This document shows, piece after piece, positions 49,021-61,000 of a DNA stretch of 64,000 nucleotides (its first letter is position 1; every line of letters begins with the position of its first letter). The notes beneath the pieces were generated by a model. It was given only the letters and a program-made list of their open reading frames with translations. It was not told the origin of the DNA and did no database searches. The stretch spans positions 19,150,421 to 19,214,420 of the forward strand of contig NC_068369.1 of assembly GCF_020536995.1 (NCBI RefSeq), written 5' to 3'. A program made the position numbers and the translations under genes. The stretch comes from Dreissena polymorpha. Taxonomy: Eukaryota; Mollusca; Bivalvia; Myida; Dreissenidae.

Positions 49021-52000
49021 GTTGGTACTTATTATTAGATTCATTTCCGAGTACTGAATCTTTATAAGGATTTAGGGAAAGCTCTAAAGTGAAATGGCAG
49101 GGTTATGTCCCCTTTCTGACCCCACACCTTGCCTTTTTAAACTTCCATTTGACCATTAAATACCACATTTGAAAGGACTCTACACCTTTCCCAAGTTCCC
49201 AAAAATGGCTCAATATGGATAGTCGTAACTTACAGCTTCCACCTTATCTTGATATGCAAATATAACTTCGATGACTAATTTGACTATGTCCCATGGTACA
49301 AGCATGGAGGTCATTGCTGGCTAACCAGTGACTTTAAATACGTTTATTACTCTCGTCTGATCAGAGTCTGTATAATATTACCTTTCAAACTGAGGCATGT
49401 TGCATCAGCATATGCACTGGTATGACTTTTCTATGTTCACAGTTAAAGCTCACATAGTTATTGCAGTATTCTAGCTATAAAAATATCATATTATAATGCA
49501 GACCTGTCAACTTAGTTACATTATGATTGCAGTTATTATTCTAATAGCAAGACACACGTGTAAATGACATGCATAGAAAAGCAGCATGTTCACTGCTTTC
49601 TAACTTTTTTTGAGTTTTGCCTAAGAAGTGATCTGTTTGCATACAAATTCAGTTCAATACAGACTTTGTGATAATTTACCTTGTTTATATCTGAATCAAA
49701 TGTGTGTGGGTATGGATAAAACGTACAAGAACATTCAATAAGATTGTTTTTTATGTTGCCTGCAGTACGTGTCCCAATTAATATTACTGAATTGCAAATG
49801 TTATAAGTTCAAGCAGATGTACTATTGATAATGCACATTCTATGATTTATGTTTATACACTGTATTTAATTCTCTTGTTTTCCATGACAAATGGAGCTAT
49901 TTTGTCCACTTATTTCCCATTTAAAAAAATAGAAATGAAGAAATTATAGTAAAAGGCAATTTTGGGTGGGCGCGGCCTATGTGGGTGGAGTGCCCTAGGC
50001 TTGGTAATGGGGCCATGCATAGCTGAGATTGACCGTATTGTAATAAGAGAGGTTCAGTATCAATTTGAAGTGAATCGGTGTAGAAATAAAGAAATTATAG
50101 TAAAAGGCAATTTTGGGTGGGCGTGGCCTATGTTGTCGGGGCGTCCCAGGGTTGGTAATGGGGCCATGCACAGTTGAGATTGACCTTAGTGTCATAAGAG
50201 AGGCTCAGTTTCAAATTTGAAGTAAATAGGTGCAGAAATGAAGAAGTTAATGCAAAAAAACATTAAAAATTGAGTGAAAATCTCTGACCCGGCCCGCCCT
50301 AACCCCCATAACTTTTGACCCAGGGGTCAGATCAAAATTCCGTCACTGTCACCGTGGCACATATGCTCATAGCATATAGTGGGGATAACAAGAGCAGACC
50401 GCTGTATCATGTCCATTTTGACATAATTATGGCCCCTTTTACACTTAGATAATTGAACATTTTGCTTAAATTGCCATAAATTCTTTATTTATGATCGCAT
50501 TTTATTATTACTTTGACAAAACAACACTTACCTGAATACCACAATGAATTCCACCCAAACAATACCCCACACCCCTACCCAGAATAACTCCCCCCCCCCC
50601 CCCCCCCCCCCCCCCCCGCGGTTCATATGAACGATTTCCCCATGATGGCTTGCGTTATACTGTCAAGCAATCGAATAGTTGAGCGCGCTGTCCTCTGACA
50701 GCTCTTGTTATATGCCCGGTTAAAAAAAAACGTGACGTATTATTGTTTCACCTTGGCCTCGTCGGGCGGTGTCCACAGCAGTGCCTACTCTCTAATTCAA
50801 ATAGTTTTCATCCAATCTTCACCAAACTTGGTCAGAAGTTTTATCTAGACAATATCTAGGTCTAGTTCGAATATGGTCATGCAGGATCAAAAACTAGGTC
50901 ACAGGGTCACTAAGTGCATTTCAAGCATTTAGCATGGTGTCCCCTCTCTACTTGAACTAGTTTTTATGCGATCTTTACCACCACCACTGCCGCCGCCGCC
51001 CACCACCACAACCACCACCACCAACATTTTTCACAGTGACAAAAAAATGTATTCACACAATGGCTGCTACTACAACTTATAGCCCATATAGGGGGCATGC
51101 ATGTTTTACAAACAGTTCTTGTTAAAGGGGTTTTTCACTGATCTTCACCAAATTTGGTCAGAAGTTGTGTCTAGATGATATGTAGGTCAAGTTCAAATAT
51201 GGGTCATGGTAAAGTTATCAAGGTGTCCAAAACCTTCAAACGGACGTATCTTGTGACAGTTTGGCACTCTTGTTCATCTACATGTCCCTTCTAAATTTGT
51301 ATGCCCCCAGATCGAAAGATCGGGTGTATATTGTTTTTGGCCTGTATGTCTGTCATTCATTCATTCAACGATGTGTGTCCCAAAACTTAACCTTGGTTAA
51401 AGTTTTATAACTTTTGCAATATGGAAGATAGCAACTTCATATTTGGCATGCATGTGTATCTCACGGAGCTGCACATTTTGGGTGGTGAAAAGTCAAGGTA
51501 AATGTCATCCTTCAAGGTCAAAGGTCGAATATCATTGTATTTTTCTTTCCTAAAACTGTAACCTTCATTAAATTTTGGTCATAACTTCTTGAATATTGAA
51601 GATAGCAGCTTGATATTTGGCATGCATGTGTATCTCATAGAGCTGCATATTTTGAGTGGAGAAAGGTCAAGGTCATCCTGCAAGGTCAAAGGTCAAATTT
51701 ATGGCTTCAAAGCGGCGCAATAGGGGGCATTGTGTTTCTGACAAACACATCTCTTGTTTAGTTTACTTTTCCAAATTTAACTACAGGTTTTTTTATCTGA
51801 TTTTGGGGAAAGGGCCTTGCCTTTTTTTGAGGCGAAACGCCAGATTTTGGGGGAAAAAATCACAGGAATCGCAGGATTTTGGGGGAAAATAAGGAAAGTC
51901 TTAAATAATCAATTAAGCATATTTTACTGTTTTTAAAACAAATTCACGGAAACAGAAAATTTCATTATGCAATAGTTTTCTATTTTCTACACTGGATCAG

Positions 52001-55000
52001 GTTAACTTAAATATTTAAAGGTTTAAAAAAAAATTTTTTATTTTTTATTTTTGAGGGGAAAATGAAATCTAGGGGAAAATTTACCAGCTGAGGGGAACAA
52101 AAATCGGAGGGGAAAGGGCCAATTTTCGGCGGGTCACAAAGAAGGAAATTAAAACCTGAACTACCTGTGCACATGAGACAGTATTGTGTATATAATCTAG
52201 ATGCCATTTGAAATACATCAATGATTCAGGCTATCATTTACTTAAACGTCTAGTCATTAATATATGTGCCAGCATAGCATACACATAAAGGATATTTTAA
52301 GCTCCATTTTATGTATACATATAATGTATTGCAGCTCGAAGTTGTCATTGCCAAACACAATTATAAGCAACATATCAAGATAGGGATACGTGATCAAAAC
52401 ACATACATGTACACTGCCATGGATTTCAGAAAGAAATATAATATTGAATGGCCAATGAAAGACTTGCCAGGCATGATTTCATTATGCCATCCTGTCTCAG
52501 TGTTCCAAGAGTTCTACAGATGACCTGTATATGAGAATGGCAAAATTGGTGTTGGGTTTGTGTGTCCCCATGTTAAGTATCTATAAGGTTTTCCCAGTAG
52601 CCTTTGAAGTCATTATAATGAGTAAAATTGCTCAATGGTTTGTGGGAATTGTTAAATTATCACTTTTCCTCACTTTAGTCTTGCTTGAGACTTATATCTC
52701 AATTGCAGATATTTTTCACTGACCTTTTAACATTTTTCCTCACTTTAGGCGTGAGAATTATATGTCAATTGTAGATATTTTTCACTGACATTTTAACATT
52801 TATTTTGGTAAGTTTAACTGGAACATTTCAGAGGTCAATAACCTTTCTACAAAATATGCAGCCTGTTGGAAATTATTATCCCCCGCCATAGTGGGACACA
52901 CCCTTTTGTGTGTCCGGAGCCATATCTTGAAAGTGCTTTGATGGATATCATTGAAACTTGGTGTGAGTATATATATGGATAAGAGGATGATTCACGTTGG
53001 CATTGTCCTTCCGTCCTGAAAACTTTTGTGTCCAGAAGTATAATGGTGGGGGATATCAATTCAACGAACTTGCTTGTTATAAATAATTGTCCCCTCAATA
53101 TTTTCCTTTTTGATGGTTATGTTTAAGGTCCTAAAATGGCCAGAAAATATCAGCTTATCTAATGTGCCGTGATCAAAGTTTACAATGTAGTTTGTGGAGA
53201 CAAACTTCTGATTGCGTTTATATGTTCACTATTAACCCTTTCCCACTCAGATTCAAAGTAAAAATTGCTATATGTATTTTGACGTGTTTGAAGCACCTTA
53301 GAAAGTTAAAATGAAATGAAAGACCTTTCTTACTAGATTGAAGTTTTAAAGGCTTCATTTCCAACCCTTCATTACTGATGAGAAGCAAACAGCATAAAAC
53401 CTGAACAGACTGCGAGATACTCGCAGGCTGTTCTGCTTTTGTGCTGTTTGCACATTGCCATTTTCACTTTACATCGAAGTGGGAAAGGGTTAAAGTGTGT
53501 GTCAGGTTTGTAACTTACAAAAAACGGCTGTGAACACAAAAGTGAGCATGATGGTAAAACTCTAAAAGTTGAGAAAAAAATCGAAAGTTGATTCAGAATA
53601 ATGACTGCAGTATGTTTAGTATACTTTGATATAATAGGCCATGACTTGTAACTTAAGTAACCACCTACTTTAACCTATTTATTTTAGATTGATTGCATCG
53701 AAAGCCTTAGGCTTATTTTAAACCCTCTCCTAAAGAACGCTGCCACTGTGGGGATCAAACATGTGACCTTTCGATTGCTAGGTGGAAACCATATTTATTG
53801 AGCTAGGGCGATCTTAAATATGTGATCTTAAAGTGACCACCTTTTAACTGCCTACTCACAGAGGTCATCATGCCCCCTTATTAAGAAGTTGAAGACAAAG
53901 ACACAACCCTTAAAATCACCTTTTCTTTTAGTTCTGAACCCACCAATAAACAATTTATTTGGCGAGGGATGTAAATCAATGAATTTTCCTATTAACAGAG
54001 ATAATCATGACCCCCACAAAGAAGGGGAAGACGACTCATATCCGTATTGAGCGTAAGAAGAAACTGGACATGAACGGGGCGGAGGTGGAGAAGAGGCACT
54101 ATGTGGCTGGGGGAGAACACAAGGGGCTGGTTGTGAACAAATCATCACAAGGTATGTGGCTGGGGGAGAACACAAGGGGCTGGTGTCGAACAAATCATCA
54201 CAAGGTATGTGGCTGGGGGAGAACACAAGGGGGCTGGTGGTGAACCAATCATCACAAGGTATGCGGCTGGGGGAGAACACAAGGGGCTGGTGGTGAAAAA
54301 ATCATCACAAGGTATTTGGCAGGGGGAGGACACAAGGGGCTGGTGGTGAACAAATCAACACAAGGTATGTGGCAGGGGGGAGAACACAAGGGACTTGTGG
54401 TGAACAAATCATCACAAGGTATGTGGCAGGGGGGAGGACACCAGGGGCTGGTGGTGAACAAATCATCACAAGGTATGTGGCAGGGGGAGGACACAAGGGG
54501 CTGGTAGTGAACAAATCATCACAAGGTATGTGGCAGGGGGGAGGACACAAGGGGCTGGTGGTGAACAAATCATCACAAGGTATGTGGCAGGGGGGAGGAC
54601 ACAAGGGGCTGGTGGTGAATAAATCATCACAAGGTATGTTGCAGGGGGGGGGGAGGACACAAGGAGCTGGTGGTGAACAAATCATCACAAGGTATGTGGC
54701 AGGGGGAGGACACAAGGGGCTGGTGGTGATCACATCATCACAAGGTATGCAGAGATTGTGTTGCATTCTGAGACATTTCATTTTTGTTTTGTCTCTGAAA
54801 AAGAAGTCTGTTGAATGCAGTCCATCTAAATGTGTCCTTGCACTGAAAAGTAACCTTACATTGTAACTAATCAGGCATACTTTGTAAGTAATACGATGAA
54901 AAATGGATGAATCATTGAATTTACCATATCTTGTTAAAAAGCACCTTACAGTTCCTTTTGAAAAAGGAAAATTGGCCTATCATTTCTTGGTAAAAGCATG

Positions 55001-58000
55001 AACAGTTGTGAACCCTTTGATGTTTATAATTTTTAGCTTACCTGAGCTGGAAGTGATGTGTGCTATGTATGGCATCAATTGGCATGATAAATGGAAATGT
55101 TTAGTGATTATTGATTATTTTTGATGACTGATCATGATTTCCCTATATTTGCACATGACTGTCTTGTTTTAAAATGTTTTGCTAAAAATCACTGTATGGT
55201 GTTAATTGTAATATACTGTAGTGAATGTAAATTAGAGATCCTTTGTTGCAGGTGATGATGAGGAGAATCTTGGAAAGCCACAAGTGCAGTTAGCCTTTAA
55301 TTGTTTCATGGTTGATGTCAAAACAAAGAAAAATGCAGTGGTATGTAGCCTAACCTGTGTTTATTAGGGACCAATTATTATAATAAAACTGTTAATAGTG
55401 GCAAATCAACTCTGTGTGTCTTTTCAAAAATATACTGTAGATATTGTTGGAAAACCCTGACATGTGTCCCAAAATTAGGTCACCAGGTCAAGGTGAGAAA
55501 ATTTGTTTACCTCAAAGTCAAACTCTGGTGAGCACTTCAGTGCTTTTGTTGCATATAGATGAAAGAAAAAAATCATAAACATTGTCATACATATGTTTCA
55601 AATATAATACTTTGCAAGGATGTTTATGTCATTACCATAGTTCTGTAATTTGCTATGTTTTATTGTGTTCTTTTAATACTTGTACACATTGTCTGTGTAT
55701 AATTATTAAATTGTAGTCAAAATATAGTTCACAGACAAATTATAATATTATACAACTTTTTATGCCCCAGGTAAAGTGGCATATAGCAGTTAAACTGTCT
55801 GTCAGTCTGTCCATTAGTCAGTCTGTCCGTCCGTCCGAAAACTTTAACATTGCCCATAACTTTTGCAATATTGAAGATAGCAACTTGATATTTGGCATGC
55901 ATGTATCTCATGGAGCTGCACATTTCAAGTGTGAAAGGTCAAGGTCATTCTTCAAGGTCAAATGTCAAATATATGGCTTCAAAGCGGCGCAGTAGGGGGC
56001 ATTGCGTTTCTGGACAAACACATCTGTTGTTTCATACGAATTTCAATTGTCATTAGTTCAGAGCTCCAGATAAAAATTTAATAGAAAGGGTATTTCACCC
56101 CCTGACATTATTGTTAAAGCGTATTTTACTCCTTTGTTTCAGCCATAAAGGGTATTTAGGAATATTTAGGGATATTTTCCATTTCCATAGAAAACTGACA
56201 AATTACATGTAAATCGAGTGTTTAATCTAGAAATATATATTTTTATGCACCCGGTAGGGTGTCATATAGCAGTTGAACTGTCCGTCAATGTGTCAGTATG
56301 TGTGTATGTCAGTCTGTCTGTCTGTCCGAAAACTTTAATGGCCGTAACTTTTTCAATATTGAATATAGCTACTTGATATTTGGCATGCATGTGTATCTCA
56401 TGAAGTTGCACATTTTGAGTGGTGGAAGTTTAAGGTCAATGTCATCCTTCAAGGTCAAAGGTCAAAAAAAAGAAGAAAAAATCAAAGCAGCGTTCTCATG
56501 AAGTTGCACGTTTTGAGTTGTGGAAGTTCAAGGTCAAGGTCATCCTTCAAGGTCAAAGGTCAAAATAGCAAAAAGCGGCGCAATAGCATTGTGTTTCTGA
56601 TGAACACATCTCTTGTTATTTGTTATTTATATTATAAAATGCAAACATAATAAATTTAAAATGACAATATGAACATACTTTCTTTAGAACTATTTCCCTT
56701 TTTTGATCCACAAACATGATGGGCAGCTATTTTTATTACAAGCTTATTTTGATTGACTTACTTAGTGTTTTTCCCAGGTCGTTTTAGCGTGGCGCTGCGC
56801 AATGCCCTTTAGCGCCGGGCTGCCGTTTTCAAAGGCAGCCGCCCTGCCCTTTTATGACATGATCACCCACTGTTTTCCGCGCCCTTATTGATAACATCTT
56901 AATAGCCCTTTGTCCAAACTACTTTGCCGACTATATCAGAGTATGGCCCCAAGGCCGCGAAGATTCGCTCGGTTATGAATTAGTCATGCGTGAATAACCC
57001 CGTGTCAATATTTATCGATAACTCAGTGGCTTATACCAAGCACACTAATTGGTCGGTAATGTGCACTCGTCCACGATAAAATCGTGGACAGGTACTTCGG
57101 AGACTTCTATTGAAAACCTAGATTTTCCTCGTGGAAAATGTGCATTTCATGCATAATTCAGTAATATCAAAACATTTATTTTAGATTTAGATAATTAATT
57201 ATTGACATAATTACTGTAACGTTTTCTAATTTAACAAAATGCGAATCGCGTATAAGGCAGACATATTATACGAGTTTACGTTGCTATGCCCACCTGTCGC
57301 TTATCATTTTAACAAGATGCCAGACAATACAGCAAATAAATTGTGATTCTCGGCAAAAATAACAAATGGCGATCGAATTACCTATGGAGATCACACATTT
57401 AAGCAGGGATTAATGAAATGCATGAGATAATGAACCATGCATTAAACGTTAAACACAACGACAACATATGTATTAGTAATCTGTTCAGTTGATGTATGTC
57501 ACGGAAACGAGTGTTTGCAAATTATTAGCGTTCAGTTTACTCATTTTACTGGCAAAACTTCTGACAAGATTATTGTTAGAAAATGGGATAAGACAAACAT
57601 GGTTTCATTTATATGTTAGTGGATCTGTGTATAATCAGTTTCATATGCATATATTGCTTTAGTATTTTTGTCATTCTGTACAGTTTACTGCAACAGCATG
57701 CAACTTAAATGGAGACATAGCAAGGTCAATGTATTAATATTAATTAAAGTAAGTTAAATACACCAATGACCATTAAATGTGCTTGTTTATATTTTTGTGT
57801 ATATGTTTCTCTCAAAACAACTTATTCACGGAACGTTTTTGCCCTTTTTAGCTCACCTGAGCACAACATGCTCATGGTGAGCTTTTGTGATCGCCTTTTG
57901 ACCGTCGTGCGTTGTCCGTTGTGCGACGTCAACATTTGCCTTGTTCACTCTCTAGAGACCACATTTATTGTCCAATCTTCATGAAATTTGGTCAGAAGAC

Positions 58001-61000
58001 TGGTTTTAATGATATCTTGGATGAGTTCAAAAATGGTTACATTTACTTGAAAAACATGGCTGCCAAGGGGCGGGGCAATTTTCCTTATATGGCTATATAT
58101 GGCCATAGTAAAATCTTGTTAACATTTGCCTTGTTCACTCTCTAGAGGCCACATTTATTGTCCAATCTTCATGAAATTTGGTCAGAAGACTGGTTTTCAT
58201 GATATCTTGGATGAGTTCAAAAATGGTTACGTTTGCTTGAAAAACATGGCTGCCAAGGGGCAGGGCAATTTTCCTTATATGGCTATATATGGCCATAGTA
58301 AATTCTTGTTAACACTCTAGAGGCCACATTTATTGTCTGATTTTCATGAAACTTGGTCAGAAGATTCATCCCAATAATATCTTGGACGAGTTCGAAAATG
58401 ATGCCGGTTGGTTGAAAAACATGGCCGCCAGGGGGCGGGGCATTTTTCCTTATATGGCTATTGTAAAACCTTGTTAACACTCTAGAGGCCACATTTATTT
58501 TCCGATCTTTATGAAACTTGCTCAGAATATTTGTAACACTGATATCTTTGATGACTTCAAAAATGGTAACCTTTGCTTGAAAAACATGGCTGCCAAGGGG
58601 CGGGGCATTTTTCCTTATATGGCTATAGTAAAATTTTGTTAACACTCTAGAGGCCACATTCATTGTCCAATCTTAATAAAACTTGGTCAGAAGATTCATC
58701 CCAATAATATCTTGGACGAGTTCAAAAATGATGCTGGTTGGTTGAAAAACATGGCCGCTAAGGGGCAGGGCATTTTTCCTTATATGGCTATAGTAAAACC
58801 TTGTTAACACTCTAGAGGCCACATTTATTGTCCAAACTTGATGAAAACTGGTCAGAAAGTTTGTCTTAATGATATCTTGGATGAGTTCGAAAATGGTTAC
58901 GTTTGCTTGAATAACATGGCCGCCAAGGGGCGGGGCATTTTTCCTTATATGGCTATATAAGGCTATAGTAAAATCTTGTTAACACTCTAGAGGCCTCATT
59001 TATAGTCCCATCTTCATGAAACTCGGACAGAAGATTCATCCAAATAATATCTTGGACGAGTTCAAAAATGAAGCTGGTTGGTTGAAAAACATGACCACCA
59101 CAGGGGCGGTGCTATTTTCCTTATATGGCTATAGTAAAACCTTGTTAACACTCTAGAGGTCACATTTATTTTCCGATCATCATGAAACTTGGTCAGAAGA
59201 TTTGTCCCAATGCTATCTTGGATGAGTTCGAAAATGGTTTTGGTTGCTTTAAAAACATGGCCACCAGGGTCGGGGCATTTTTCCTTATATCGCTATAGTA
59301 AAACCTTGTTAACACTCTAGAGGCCACATTTATTGTCCAATCTTCATGAAATTTGGTCAGAAGATTGCTCTCAATGATATCTTGGATGCGTTTGAAAATA
59401 ATTATGTTTGCTTGAAAAAAAATGGCTTCCAAGGGGCGGGGCATTTTTCCTTATATGGCTATAGTAAAATCTTGTTAACACTCTAGAGGCCACGTTTACT
59501 GTCCGATCTTCATGAAACTTGGTCAGAAGATTTATCCCAAAAATATCTTGGATGAGTTCAAAAATGATGCCGGTTGGTTGAAAAACATGGCTGCCAGGTG
59601 GCGGGGCATTTGTCCTTATATGGCTATACCTGTAGTTAAACCTTGTTAACACACTAGAGGCCACATTTCTTTTCCGATCTTCGTGAAACTTGGTCAGAAG
59701 ATTTGTCCCAATAATATCTTGTTATCTCAGTTGAGTGACTTTGGGCCTTTCAGGCCCTCTTGTTATTACCTAAACTGCGCGTTAAAATGCTCTTTTTCAA
59801 AGGAATGCGCCATGCCCCTTTTCCCTCCTGGGAAAAACACTATTACTTTTGATTCAAAGGTTATCTTACACTTAAAACTCAACTGGATTATTGTTTAAAG
59901 CAGTTACGCACTTTAATCGATTTTAAATATGTACCAAGATTTGTATTGCGTTTTGTAACGTACTGGGCCGATTTTTAATGTGTTTTTATATTTTTTCAAT
60001 GCGTAAATATGCAACTACGCCTCTTATCTGGAGCTCTGGTCATTACTGTTAATTGTCAATAATCACTATGGTCACTGTGTTAAAAAGGGTTAATGAAACC
60101 ATGACAATCATTGACATTTAATAAATTACAATCATTTTTGGAAATGAACCAGCCTTTTACAAAACATCCACTTTAGTTAAGTCTATTCAATTAAGACTTT
60201 ACCACATATATAGTTACACACTTTGACATGTTTGTAGTCCCTTATAAAATCATACAAAATTTTAGACCTTCCTAGCAAGATTCAAGTTTTAAAGGTGTCA
60301 ATTCCAAACCTTAGGTAGTAATTAGCAGCGAACATCACACAAACTATAACTTACTGCGAATGACTCACAGGCTTTCTGGTTTTATATGCTGGTTGCATAT
60401 AGCAATTTTCCCCTTTTATATTTTCACATGTCTTATTTTCACATTCCATATTTTCACATTTCATAGTTTTACATTCCATATTTTCACATTTCATATTTTC
60501 ACATTCATTTCTGATTGTACATTGTATGATCATGTACTGGCTGTGTGTGGTTTCAGGAGAGTAGAAAGCTGAAGTTCTGGTTCGTAGACGAGGCAGGATA
60601 TTTGGATCAAATGGCAACAGCTTTCGAATTCTTCAAGGTGCTGTTAAAGCCAGAAAATTTTCCAAAAGGTATTGCACTGGGACTAGGTCTAAGCCAAACA
60701 ATTATTGAATATATGCATATTTTATTTTATGCTTTGCGGTGTTTTGTAGAGAAATATCAGTGAATTAAAACTGATAATTTGACTGTTTCAAACAGTCAAA
60801 ATTATCAGTTAACATTATTTATAATTTTCAGTTTACTGTGAAATGACGTCTTTTTTTTATATATAATTTTCAGTTTACTGTGAAATGACTTTTTTTTTTG
60901 ACGAAATGACGTCATTATCCAAGCGAAATTCTTTAGTTAAACTCTTTAACAATGTATATTAACTGTGATAAAAGCGTAAAATAAAAAGAAAATGTGTTGG

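Noticed and set aside
54005-54866. Open frames up to 165 codons on the plus strand and 158 on the minus strand
   Set aside because: They arise because the 53-54-bp unit is close to a multiple of three. Only 53999-54151 has splice and phase support.
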